From 13-2-20CM-66-19 sp963760225 (GTDB lineage Bacteria; Pseudomonadota; Gammaproteobacteria; Steroidobacterales; Steroidobacteraceae), in contig CAVXCD010000003.1 of assembly GCA_963760225.1 (NCBI GenBank), positions 868,001 to 932,000 on the forward strand: 64,000 bases of DNA, given 5' to 3'. The notes beneath the pieces are model-generated. The model was not told where the DNA came from, searched no databases, and saw only the letters and a list, made by a program, of their open reading frames with translations. This document shows positions 44,352-52,818 of this stretch, one piece after another; position 1 is the first letter of the stretch, and each line of letters begins with the position of its first letter. Position numbers and translations under genes: made by a program.

Positions 44352-45743
44352 ATGACCGTCGTCACGCGCTTTGCACCCAGCCCCACCGGCATGCTGCACG
44401 TCGGCGGAGTGCGCACGGCACTGTTCAGCTGGTTGTACGCGCGGCGCACCGGCGGCAAGTTCATCCTGCGCATCGAGGACACGGACCGGGAGCGCTCGAC
44501 CGAGGAGGCCGTGCGGGTGATTCTCGAAGGCATGCGCTGGCTCGGGCTCGAGCAGGACGAAGGGCCCTACTATCAAACGCAGCGCTTCGGCCGCTATCGC
44601 GAGGTGTTCGAGGGCATGCTGCAGGCGGGCACCGCGTACCGCTGCTATTGCACGAAAGAAGAGCTTGAAGCGCTGCGTGCGCAGCAGATGGTGCGCAAGG
44701 AGAAGCCGCGCTACACCGGTATCTGCCGCGAGCGCACCGCACCGCGGCCCGGTGTCGAGCCAGTGGTGCGCTTCCGCAATCCGCTCGAGGGCGCGGTGGT
44801 GGTGCAGGACCTGGTTCACGGCCCGGTGACCTTCCAGAACGCGGAGCTCGACGATCTCATCATCGCGCGTACCGACGGTTCGCCCACGTACAACTTCTCC
44901 GTGGTCGTCGACGACATGGATATGGGCATCACCCACGTCATCCGCGGCGATGACCACCTCAACAACACGCCGCGACAGATGAACATGCTGCAGGCGCTCG
45001 GCGCCACGCTGCCGATCTACGCGCACGTGCCGATGATCCTCGGCCCCGACGGAACCAAGCTCTCCAAGCGCCACGGTGCGGTGAGCGTGCTGCAGTACGA
45101 GGAGGAGGGCTACCTTCCCGATGCACTGCTCAACTACCTGGTGCGGCTCGGCTGGTCGCACGGCGACCAGGAGGTGTTCACGCGTGAGGAGATGATCGCC
45201 GCATTCGACATTCACGACGTCAACAAGGCCGCTTCCGCCTTCAACCCGGAAAAGCTCCTGTGGCTGAACCAGCAGCACATGGTGCGCAGCGCCCCGGGCG
45301 CACTGGTGCCGTACCTGCGTGCGCAGCTGCGTCGCCTGGACTGCGAAAGCAGCGACCAGGCGTTGCTCGAAGGGGTGATCGTGGCACAGCGCGAGCGCGC
45401 GAAGACCATGAAGGAGATGGCACTCAACAGCCGCTTCTTTTTCGTCGAGCGAATCGACATCGACCCCAAGGCTGCCTCCAAGCATTTAGGCGCCGAGGCG
45501 TTGCCGCTGCTGGCCGAAGTGCGCGCACAGCTCGCCTCGCTACCGCTGTGGAGTGCTGGCACCATTCATATGCTGCTGAGCGAGCTGGCCACCCGCACGC
45601 AGCTCGGACTTGGGAAGATCGCGCAGCCGTTGCGCGTCGCGGTGACCGGTACCGCGGTCTCCCCGCCGATCGATGCGACGCTCGAGCTTCTCGGTCGCGA
45701 ACGGGCCCTGGCGCGCATCGATGCGGTGCTCGGCGGGGGATAA
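44352..45743 (+). CDS. gltX: Glutamate--tRNA ligase
   Basis: A 463-residue class-I aminoacyl-tRNA synthetase that charges tRNA-Glu. The HIGH-type motif is in FAPSPTGMLHVGGVRTAL (HVGG), the KMSKS-type motif is KLSKRHG, and FYCTKEEL-like (here CYCTKEELEALR) with the insertion domain follows. The length matches the family. It is followed by tRNA-Ala and tRNA-Glu, a frequent arrangement in Gammaproteobacteria, so one transcript may carry the synthetase message and its own tRNA substrate. Confidence 0.97.
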   Translation: MTVVTRFAPSPTGMLHVGGVRTALFSWLYARRTGGKFILRIEDTDRERSTEEAVRVILEGMRWLGLEQDEGPYYQTQRFGRYREVFEGMLQAGTAYRCYCTKEELEALRAQQMVRKEKPRYTGICRERTAPRPGVEPVVRFRNPLEGAVVVQDLVHGPVTFQNAELDDLIIARTDGSPTYNFSVVVDDMDMGITHVIRGDDHLNNTPRQMNMLQALGATLPIYAHVPMILGPDGTKLSKRHGAVSVLQYEEEGYLPDALLNYLVRLGWSHGDQEVFTREEMIAAFDIHDVNKAASAFNPEKLLWLNQQHMVRSAPGALVPYLRAQLRRLDCESSDQALLEGVIVAQRERAKTMKEMALNSRFFFVERIDIDPKAASKHLGAEALPLLAEVRAQLASLPLWSAGTIHMLLSELATRTQLGLGKIAQPLRVAVTGTAVSPPIDATLELLGRERALARIDAVLGGG

Positions 45744-45820
45744 AAGTGCCCTGGGGACGTCCCGCGGGGGCTCGCCTTGACAAGGAGGGGACGGCTGCGT
45801 AGCGTGCGCCGGCCTCGCGT

Positions 45821-45896
<76 letters not shown>

Positions 45897-45941
45897 AAAT
45901 CAGCATATTCCGTGGCTTACCTGACCGGCTTGAAGCGTCCC

Positions 45942-46017
45942 GTCCCCATCGTCTAGAGGCCCAGGACATCGCCCTTTCACGGCGGTAACAGGGGTTCGAA
46001 TCCCCTTGGGGACGCCA
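45942..46017 (+). tRNA. tRNA-Glu (TTC), insertion site of the island
   Basis: Acceptor GTCCCCA pairs with TGGGGAC, anticodon loop CTTTCAC with anticodon TTC, T-arm GGGGTTCGAATCCCC, and GCCA end. Its 3' part is repeated exactly at 56203-56248, so it is the attachment site of the island. Confidence 0.96.
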
Positions 46018-46019
46018 AT
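45974..46019 (+). repeat. attL: 46-bp direct repeat in tRNA-Glu
   Basis: From the anticodon loop to two bases past the tRNA end this is identical to 56203-56248. Beyond the core, AATCAG also recurs after a two-base mismatch. Integration restored the tRNA. Confidence 0.95.
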
Positions 46020-46222
46020 TCAATCAGATGGATAGCAGCAGTTTCTCGAAGCATCGCGTCATTCGCGTAGGTAAGTTTCCTCAAGAATCCCTTCGATGCT
46101 CCGCGAATATGGATGCGTCTATACGGCCGTAGACGAAAAGTCCGCCGGACACAGCGGTAACACCCACGAGGTCGCAAATCACCCTCGATTGGGTTCGAGC
46201 CGCTGCCGAATAAATCGAGTCT

Positions 46223-49200
46223 TCATGCGGTCATGAACTCGCGTTGCCGAACTGTCAGAGCGATGTTTTCGTCCGCGATCTTTTTCAACCGTTCATAGAG
46301 CATGTACGAAGGCGATAGCCGGGGTACTTCCTTCATTGCTTTCTCCGAGCCGTCCCGGAGCTCGATGTCGCGCGGAAAGGGCTGACCCGGAGTGCCGCCC
46401 TTCACTCCGCTAACCGCTGAGCTCACGAGCGCCCCAACGGCGTCATCCAGCGTCTGCGGTCCGAACGCCTGCGCTTTCTGCAAGAAGCGAGCTACAAATT
46501 CCCGTTGATCAAATACAAAGTTGTTCGGGGCGTGACTGAGTACCTGTGCGATGAGTGGAAGCTCGGAGGCGGTCGTGCAGTCGATCCAAGTGTCGAGATA
46601 GCCTACAAGCTCGCCGTCGATTGGAGCGCAGACGGCCTCAAACAGCTCTCCCGCGTACAGCGCCACAACTGGGTTGCCAGGTGCCTCATTTTCCATCTTG
46701 CTGATGCACCGCATGACTTGGCGCACGACCACGCCGAATTCCCGGGATTCGCGGAACTTGAGCGGGACGTCAGCCCACGGTCCGTGATTGAAAGGCCGGA
46801 AAGATCCCAATCCATCAGGATTCTCAACCGCAAAGTCGAGTCGCTCGAAAAGAAACTCCAGGCAGGCTAAAGGGTACCTCTGTGACACGAAGGCCAGGAA
46901 CGTCTGTGTCCAGTAGCCGTCGAGCTGCTCTGCTCGCGTCAGCCTCTGCAAGAAGTGATGAATGTCAGCCTCGGTGAGTTGTGCATAGGCGGAGTCACTA
47001 CCTTGGCTCCTCGACCGATCGGATGCTTCAGGCTTGCTGCGTATCCGCAGTCCCATGAACACATCGTCCGCCACGTCGCTGCCCGCCGTCAGGTCGACCA
47101 CGTAGAGAAGAATCACCGCGAGGCGCGGCTGGATGCTGCCAACCTGGAGGAGCGAGTGAATCGCCATCCGAACCACAAAAGTGTCGCTCATCATGAGGGA
47201 CGTGCGCAGCACGGCAACGTCGCGGTCGGTATATTCCTGGGAGGTGGGCCGAAATAGGCTATACGCTCGCGCGGCGGCAAGGACTAGCGAACGCTCCGTC
47301 GACCGCAAATATTCCTCCACTCTGACTATGCCCGCCTCATAGTCGGCACTCATCACCTTGGCCAGTGCCGCAGCAGCACACTGTGCCGTCAGAGAGGTGG
47401 GCGTTCGGTAAGAGTTGTTAACGACCGCCTGCGCGAATGAATCCGAGCGATCAACAAGCATGGAAAGGAGAATCTGAGACGCGCTTTCCTGGGGCTTGAT
47501 CGATGCGTCAGCAATTTCCCTCAGACACATTTCGAGGAACTCGCGCAATTGTTCTCCGTCTTGGTACTCCCGGACGAGGTCTTCCACGACGTCCGAAAGG
47601 AACTTTTGGATCCTTTCTCTCGCCGCCTCAAAGTCGCGACCTGAGAAGATCTGTCCGTAACCGTCTACCAAGGCGAGGGTCGTTCTGAATCGCAGTGTTG
47701 TAGGAAGCGCAGCAATGATCCTCCTGGCTGCCTCGTTGGTGGGCCCGGTCGGGAATGCGGCGTGCCACGATACGGCGCGGGCGATCTCGACGAGCACGAC
47801 ACTCCGAAGCGACTGCTTGGTCACGGCGCCACTGATGTCGTCCAGCGTCTCCGTAAACTCGAGCTCCCAAGCGGAGCGGACTCCGTCGGGCACTGGCGAG
47901 TTGAACACACCCATTGGGAACCGAACCGCCTGCTGAAGGAAGCGAGCCGCCAGTGCGGACGCGAGAGGGTTGTCTGAGGAAAGGAGGTCAACGGTCCTAT
48001 CGACTACTTTCGATCGCAGCGGAGCCACCGCGTCGCGGCGGACCAAGAATGGCTTGAAAGACACCGTGACATCCGTCGCCTGAGTTGTATGGCCCTCCGT
48101 GTGCAGGATCCCCGCCAGAACGTCGAAGGGTGTGTAGTGCCCGTTCCATGCTTCGTCATGCTGCGTGAGTGACAGCAGAAAATCCACGATCATCTCGTTG
48201 AACTCAACCGGCTTGTTGGGTTCGACCGCACACATCTCTGCGAGAACGCGGATCGGATGACCGGGATGCTGATTGAGTGGCCGCCGGTCATTACGTCCCA
48301 GCTCCCAGAGAAGCGCGCACGCGCGCTCGAGATGATTACGATTGTAGGCGGCATGTCGAGCAATGGCTGAGAGTCCATTAATCCGTGTTCCCGCGCGGAT
48401 CACAGACTCCAGAAAGTCGAGCGCGCGCGCCGGCTGGTAGAAAGCGACCGCCGCAACCGCTTTGACGGCTGGGTCGTCGTAGGTTTCCGTGACGCGCAGC
48501 CTCGACCAGACGCCATCGAGCAACGTGCTGCTGCTTGCCTGTCCGTTCGCCAGTCGCCAGTCCAGTTTTCCGAGGTTCAGCAATAGATGCTCGAGGTGTA
48601 CCGGATCGCACTGGTCGAACACCTCTTCGGCGTATCCCGTGGAGGTCTGCGACACCCCAACGCAGGCTTCTTCCAGGATGAAATCTGCTAGGAGATCCGG
48701 TGACACCCGGTAGCGACCGGCCCGCTTCAGCAGCACACCGGCGTCCGCGAGCAACCTGAAGAGTTGGGAGCTTGCTGCAGGCTTCAGCTGTTCAACTGCG
48801 CTCACCAGCTCTTTGAAGCGGGGATCCTCGGGATAAACAGGCTGGAGGAGAGCCACGAGCTTCAGAAGCCTCCGGACGGAATCTGCATCGCTTCGGCTCC
48901 CAATCTCGCCGGCAATCACCTCCCGAAACTTGCCCAATAGAGCATCGCGAAAGCCCCGTTCCTGTGACACGAGCTCCGGGTTGACCTTCTTCTTCGCTAC
49001 CAGAAACGCCCCAACCACCGTAGCCAGAGGGCAGTCGGCCGTTAGGCGCGCAATGTGCTCCGCCAGGTGTTTAAGGCCCTTAGCTGTGTCAGAAAGGACC
49101 TCCGCAGCGAGCGCTGTCGCGTCCATCAGTGTCCAGTCGGCGAGCTGAACCTCTTGAGCGTCCTCGCCAAACAGGCCGAACGGTACGGCTTGCGACTTGA

Positions 49201-50311
49201 CGAATTCGAGCCCGTAGGGACGGAGCAATAGCAGAAGTTTCGTTTTGCCCTTCGAAGCAGCGGCGTGCTGAAAGAGAAGTCGCAGGTCTTGCCGCTCATG
49301 CGCGTCGTCAACCACGAGAATCTTCGGATCCGCGCCGAGGTCCTCGAGGCTCCTTTGCGTCAGCTCGGCACTCGGCGAGAGGAGCCACACCGTAGTATTT
49401 GGGTGGTTATCGACAAATCGGTCCAGAGCCGCCTTGAGCAGTCTCGTCTTGCCGCCGCCACCCTTGCCCACAACGTAGGTGAGTCGGTGCTTCGGAGACT
49501 TCAAGCTTTCAAGAAGGATTTCGAGTTCCCGATCCCGCCCTACGAGCGTCCAGCTGTGACAGAAGATGGCATCGGGAATTTCAAAGGGGAGAAAGAACTC
49601 CTCGCGCGTCTGCCACGGCCCCGGCTCGTGCACACCGAGAAGTGCAAAGCGTTGACCCGGAAAGAAAGTGTCCGCCAGTCGCCGCTGCGCCTCGACTGAT
49701 AGTTCGGTTCTAACTTTCTGCGAGAGGTCCTCGACGTCCCAGACATCCCAGTCGCGCCTACGTCCCGCGGCCGCTCTCACGGCAGGTGACGCGACTCCGG
49801 ACAGAAGCAGGAACTTCCGGTTCGCCCGAGAGCGATGCGCCCTGATGGCCGCTTGGAGCTTTGCCGCGCCAAACGCCGAATGCCGCTTGCACTGGAAAGA
49901 GAGAATTTGTCCGCCTCGAAGTCTGAGTTCCAGGTCCGCGCCACCTTGAGCGTGTCCTGGTCCACCCATGCGATGCACCCGCGCTTCGGGATAGAGTCCG
50001 CTCAGTAGCTGGTGACAGAAGCGCTCAAAGTTTTCAGGCGAAAGCGCGTGAAGGGGGAAGGGCTGCGCGAAGGAGCTCGTCGTGCTCTCAGGTATGTAGC
50101 CTGCTGCCTCAAGCAGCGGCTGCACGTCGCACTTAAGCGCAGCCGCTAGCGCGCCAAGCTGCTTGGCGCGAGGCCTGGAGACGCCCAGCTCCCACCGACT
50201 AACGCTCTGTTGCGTGCTTCCAATCAGTTTGGCGAGCTCAAGCTGCTGCGCGATTCCCGCGTCCAGCCGTAGCTTCTCAATGAGTTGGCCGAGGGCGTGG
50301 TACTTGGTCAT
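46223..50311 (-). CDS. HTH-Mrr nuclease-STAND NTPase protein (Avs-like)
   Basis: A 1362-residue protein. Residues about 8-65 form an XRE helix-turn-helix (STQQSVSRWELGVSRPRAKQ). Residues about 96-225 form an Mrr-type PD-(D/E)xK nuclease (LSPENFERFCHQLL, GGADLEL with Asp126, FQCKRH with Gln140 and Lys142). VGRDRELEILLES leads into a P-loop NTPase with Walker A GKGGGGKT (282-289) and Walker B ILVVDDAH (331-338). The last ~850 residues are helical repeats. This order resembles antiviral STAND (Avs) proteins, where the C-terminus binds a phage protein and the nuclease then acts; the N-terminal HTH is not a feature I know for them. Defence is inference. ATG at 50311 chosen; a GTG lies at 50323. 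Confidence 0.85.
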   Translation of the reverse strand: MTKYHALGQLIEKLRLDAGIAQQLELAKLIGSTQQSVSRWELGVSRPRAKQLGALAAALKCDVQPLLEAAGYIPESTTSSFAQPFPLHALSPENFERFCHQLLSGLYPEARVHRMGGPGHAQGGADLELRLRGGQILSFQCKRHSAFGAAKLQAAIRAHRSRANRKFLLLSGVASPAVRAAAGRRRDWDVWDVEDLSQKVRTELSVEAQRRLADTFFPGQRFALLGVHEPGPWQTREEFFLPFEIPDAIFCHSWTLVGRDRELEILLESLKSPKHRLTYVVGKGGGGKTRLLKAALDRFVDNHPNTTVWLLSPSAELTQRSLEDLGADPKILVVDDAHERQDLRLLFQHAAASKGKTKLLLLLRPYGLEFVKSQAVPFGLFGEDAQEVQLADWTLMDATALAAEVLSDTAKGLKHLAEHIARLTADCPLATVVGAFLVAKKKVNPELVSQERGFRDALLGKFREVIAGEIGSRSDADSVRRLLKLVALLQPVYPEDPRFKELVSAVEQLKPAASSQLFRLLADAGVLLKRAGRYRVSPDLLADFILEEACVGVSQTSTGYAEEVFDQCDPVHLEHLLLNLGKLDWRLANGQASSSTLLDGVWSRLRVTETYDDPAVKAVAAVAFYQPARALDFLESVIRAGTRINGLSAIARHAAYNRNHLERACALLWELGRNDRRPLNQHPGHPIRVLAEMCAVEPNKPVEFNEMIVDFLLSLTQHDEAWNGHYTPFDVLAGILHTEGHTTQATDVTVSFKPFLVRRDAVAPLRSKVVDRTVDLLSSDNPLASALAARFLQQAVRFPMGVFNSPVPDGVRSAWELEFTETLDDISGAVTKQSLRSVVLVEIARAVSWHAAFPTGPTNEAARRIIAALPTTLRFRTTLALVDGYGQIFSGRDFEAARERIQKFLSDVVEDLVREYQDGEQLREFLEMCLREIADASIKPQESASQILLSMLVDRSDSFAQAVVNNSYRTPTSLTAQCAAAALAKVMSADYEAGIVRVEEYLRSTERSLVLAAARAYSLFRPTSQEYTDRDVAVLRTSLMMSDTFVVRMAIHSLLQVGSIQPRLAVILLYVVDLTAGSDVADDVFMGLRIRSKPEASDRSRSQGSDSAYAQLTEADIHHFLQRLTRAEQLDGYWTQTFLAFVSQRYPLACLEFLFERLDFAVENPDGLGSFRPFNHGPWADVPLKFRESREFGVVVRQVMRCISKMENEAPGNPVVALYAGELFEAVCAPIDGELVGYLDTWIDCTTASELPLIAQVLSHAPNNFVFDQREFVARFLQKAQAFGPQTLDDAVGALVSSAVSGVKGGTPGQPFPRDIELRDGSEKAMKEVPRLSPSYMLYERLKKIADENIALTVRQREFMTA

Positions 50312-50315
50312 AGGA

Positions 50316-50344
50316 TTGCACACGTTTAATGTGTGTAATAATAT
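50316..50344 (+). promoter_or_regulatory. Candidate promoter of the phosphoribosyltransferase unit
   Basis: TTGCAC, a 17-nt spacer and TAATAT fit a sigma-70 promoter, ending 40 nt before the ATG at 50385. The palindrome at 50319-50335 lies within it. Confidence 0.5.
50319..50335. promoter_or_regulatory. Candidate operator for the XRE domain
   Basis: CACACGTTTAATGTGTG has 5-bp perfect arms (CACAC/GTGTG) around an AT-rich centre, typical for XRE-type sites. It overlaps the -35 and spacer of the rightward promoter, and lies 8 nt upstream of the ATG of the large gene. Confidence 0.5.
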
Positions 50345-50384
50345 TACCTAATTCTATAACGAGTGAAAATTAGCGGCAACGCAC

Positions 50385-51122
50385 ATGAAGCCGTCTCGAG
50401 TGCCCCTGTTCGAGCTGCCCGACGTACTGCTGCACGCACAGGAGCTGGCCGTAAAGCGCCATGCGGCTTACAAGGCTGCCAAGTCGGGCGATGTCGCAGC
50501 CGCCGACGCTCTGGCATGGCAATTGGTAAGTTCAGCGACCGTCGCTCAACTCGCCGAGTTTCTCGAAGGACGCCTTCCCGACTTGGTACCGATTCACGCG
50601 CTCGAAACAGAAGGTGTCAACGAGATCCCAGCCGCACTCGCGTCTGCGCTTTCGGGGCTGCTTGGGCTTCCGGTCAATCGATCCTTTGTGCAGCTGAATT
50701 CAGTCGGACATACCGGAGCAGACGGCTTCAGGCGCCTCGCAAATCAGGCCCTTTTTTCGGGCGAGGTGATCTCCGGCGCGACGTATCTGGTCGTCGACGA
50801 CTTCGTAGGCCAAGGCGGGACGCTCGCGAACCTGATCGGGCACATTCGGTCTCAAGGTGGCGAGGTTTTGTGTGCCACCGCCTTGACCGGGAAACCATAC
50901 TCGGCAAAGCTGGCGCCAGACCGCCAGCAGATTGACGCACTGAGACGTAAGCATGGGCGAGAACTTGAAAATTGGTGGGTCCAAAGGTTCGGGTTCGATT
51001 TCGATCGACTTACCCGGTCGGAAGCTCGCTACCTCGAAAAGACCGCGGATGCTGACACCATCCGAGATCGAATTGCTGCGGCAGGACCTGAAGTCGGCGC
51101 TCAACGTCTTGGGTCAGGATGA
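50385..51122 (+). CDS. Phosphoribosyltransferase-domain protein
   Basis: A 245-residue protein with a type-I phosphoribosyltransferase fold. The PRPP-binding loop is YLVVDDFVGQGGTLANLI, with VQLNSVGHTGADGF as an upstream strand and loop. N-terminal helices (LLHAQELAVKRHAAY) and a C-terminal helical extension differ from purine or pyrimidine salvage enzymes. The base or protein acceptor is unknown. It diverges from the HTH-Mrr-STAND gene and overlaps the next gene by 74 nt. Confidence 0.8.
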   Translation: MKPSRVPLFELPDVLLHAQELAVKRHAAYKAAKSGDVAAADALAWQLVSSATVAQLAEFLEGRLPDLVPIHALETEGVNEIPAALASALSGLLGLPVNRSFVQLNSVGHTGADGFRRLANQALFSGEVISGATYLVVDDFVGQGGTLANLIGHIRSQGGEVLCATALTGKPYSAKLAPDRQQIDALRRKHGRELENWWVQRFGFDFDRLTRSEARYLEKTADADTIRDRIAAAGPEVGAQRLGSG

Positions 51123-51351
51123 AATCGACGACGCGCATGCCTTGTTAAGAAAGGCAGGCTTCCGACCCGCTGACTTTGAGATCCTCCAGCGCTGCGACCG
51201 ATCCCCCCAATACGTGGCTGCGCTCGCCGGGGATGCCATTGTGATTCGAAAGAGCAACCGAGTCGCCAAGGCGTATAGGGCCGGCCACGTTTCAAACTGG
51301 CTATTTCTCCTCGAGTCCGATCTGGCCTCCGGAGCTTTCGGGCAGCCCTAG
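51049..51351 (+). CDS. Partner protein of the phosphoribosyltransferase
   Basis: A 100-residue protein without a known domain. LTPSEIELLRQDLKSALNVL is followed by LLRKAGFRPADFEILQ and an apparent strand GDAIVIRKSNRVAKAY, then SNWLFLLESDLASG. The ATG at 51049 lies inside the end of the upstream gene, in another frame; a longer frame opens at 50953. The overlap implies co-translation and probably a complex with the phosphoribosyltransferase. Confidence 0.6.
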   Translation: MLTPSEIELLRQDLKSALNVLGQDEIDDAHALLRKAGFRPADFEILQRCDRSPQYVAALAGDAIVIRKSNRVAKAYRAGHVSNWLFLLESDLASGAFGQP

Positions 51352-51444
51352 CGAGTTCCAACGCGGACTGGATTACTGGCAGCCGCGTCCGTCTACGAGC
51401 AGTGAAGGGATGCTTTTTGCCGCCCTTCCGCGACAAGTGACAGA

Positions 51445-51513
51445 CGCCCTTTATCAACCGCTCAGAATCGCCATAGCGGTCAGCCCGTAAAGGGCGCTCA
51501 CCCCTTGTGAGCG
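51445..51513. other. Structured intergenic element
   Basis: CGCCCTTTA (51445) pairs with TAAAGGGCG (51488), enclosing ACCGCT/AGCGGT. A second hairpin, CGCTCAC-CCCTT-GTGAGCG, follows at once. It could terminate the phosphoribosyltransferase unit, or be an RNA. There is no T-run. Confidence 0.4.
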
Positions 51514-51562
51514 TTCCGTATCGCCGCAGCTGTCGCCCCTTGTGCCGGATTGTAGGTCGCTT

Positions 51563-51985
51563 TCAGTCCTCGTTGATGTCCTCGTCCAAATCCCTGTACG
51601 CGTGATCAGCCAGTTCTATTAACCCCTCTTTCCGCATCGCCGCAACAAAGCCGGGCGCGTCCTGTGTAAGATGAGACCCGTCATCGCGTGTTAGACCATC
51701 ATCACTCTGTGCGTGAATCGGGGAGCCAAACATTTCGCGATGAAACTTGAGCGCCTCGCGACCAATACCCTGCCGCTTGTACTGCTTGCCCTTCATATCC
51801 AGATATCCCCAGGTGAGGAAGAACTCTTCCCGTCCGCGGGGATCCTCCCTTGAGTCTAGTTCGATGCGTCCAATTTGCTCGCCCCGGCTATTTTTTACGC
51901 AGATCTCTGTGCCGCCGACGTCGATGCTAATCGTGACGACCTCTCCACTTGGTAGCGTGTAGTCCGTGGTGTTCTCGGCGATCAT
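51563..51985 (-). CDS. Uncharacterised island protein, possibly GNAT-like
   Basis: A 140-residue protein. The N-terminal half looks beta-rich (VVTISIDVGGTEICVKNS, QIGRIELDS). A segment FFLTWGYLD then YKRQGIGREALKFHREMFG resembles the strand and acetyl-CoA pyrophosphate loop (R/QxxGxG) of GNAT acetyltransferases. The acidic C-terminus is HAYRDLDEDINED. The remainder of a GNAT fold is not evident, so I leave the function open. It is transcribed alone, opposite to its neighbours. Confidence 0.55.
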   Translation of the reverse strand: MIAENTTDYTLPSGEVVTISIDVGGTEICVKNSRGEQIGRIELDSREDPRGREEFFLTWGYLDMKGKQYKRQGIGREALKFHREMFGSPIHAQSDDGLTRDDGSHLTQDAPGFVAAMRKEGLIELADHAYRDLDEDINED

Positions 51986-52092
51986 TGGCCCTCCGCTGAG
52001 GATCCGGTCGCGAGTCGTACAGTAGTCTCACAGGTAGCGATCTGCATAGACTCCTGCAGGAGCTGCGCCTCGAAGTAATTGTAGACCTGGCT

Positions 52093-52251
52093 ATGCGAAT
52101 GTTGGCGACCCTGTACCGTCGTCGACGAGTAGAGTTGATCGGGCTCCTACGATGGCGCCGTAACGCACGATCGGTGTGGAACGCCTGGTTCCCTCCCTAC
52201 CTGCAGGAGCAGGTGCCTGCCTATCGCTTCGAAAATATAGAGCCTGTGTGA
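52093..52251 (+). CDS. Possible 52-residue protein coupled to the MNT gene
   Basis: An ATG-started frame that ends in a TGA overlapping the GTG of the next gene (GTGTGA). It contains MRMLATLYRRRRVELIGLLR and later WFPPYLQEQVPAYRFENIE. The frame stays open upstream to 52000 without a normal start, with residues such as LLQELRLEVIVDLA that also look coding. It may be a small partner of the nucleotidyltransferase or the remains of a longer gene. No HEPN motif is seen. Confidence 0.35.
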   Translation: MRMLATLYRRRRVELIGLLRWRRNARSVWNAWFPPYLQEQVPAYRFENIEPV

Positions 52252-52670
52252 TACCGGTGACGGATCAGTACTTAGACCGATTGATGCGAGCTCACCCCGG
52301 GATAGCGGAGGTTTGGTTATTCGGCTCGCGTGCGGACGGCAAGCTGCGGGCGGATTCGGACTGGGACTACATGGTCTTTCTTAATGATCAGCGCGAGTTC
52401 AACGAAATCTGCCAAGACCGCGAGCTCAACCGGCCGGAGGTAGACCTTTTCGTTGTCATAGGCTCGAGGGCCATACGACCGTGGCCCGCACGGTACGGGC
52501 AGAACAAAGTGCTCCTGCTGGATGCCTCCCCGGAGGGGATGCATTGGACATCGCACGGAGTCACCGCAACCTATCAATCGAGGGAAGAACAGTCGCGCGG
52601 CAGTCCAAGCTTTGAGACGATTCTCTGCACACGACTCGCGAGACGCGTGCGCCCTGAGCCGTTGACCTAG
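52248..52670 (+). CDS. MNT-type nucleotidyltransferase
   Basis: A 140-residue protein with the polymerase-beta-like minimal nucleotidyltransferase signature VWLFGSRADGKLRADSDWDYM (GSRADG then SDWD), and a third acid probably in EVDLFVV. MNT proteins such as MntA act as antitoxins by AMPylating a HEPN RNase toxin. No HEPN gene is present. The last ~40 residues, after YQSREEQSRG, look unlike the fold and may be extra. The GTG at 52248 (or 52257) is chosen because it overlaps the upstream stop. Confidence 0.72.
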   Translation: MIPVTDQYLDRLMRAHPGIAEVWLFGSRADGKLRADSDWDYMVFLNDQREFNEICQDRELNRPEVDLFVVIGSRAIRPWPARYGQNKVLLLDASPEGMHWTSHGVTATYQSREEQSRGSPSFETILCTRLARRVRPEPLT

Positions 52671-52818
52671 GTCCGTGCGGATGACACAGCTTTACCGACG
52701 GAGTGCATGCTTGTCTCCGTGCGCTAGTTCCGCGACGAAGTTGACCTGGCCGAAGCCAAGGATCGAGAACTCTGTCAGCCCTAATGCGTGATGTGCACAG
52801 GGAATTGGGAGGTCGAAA

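Noticed and set aside
46150..46210. tRNA-like fragment (GGTAACACC... GGTTCGAGCC) just inside attL
   Set aside because: The stems do not pair into a cloverleaf half and the match to tRNA-Glu is weak.
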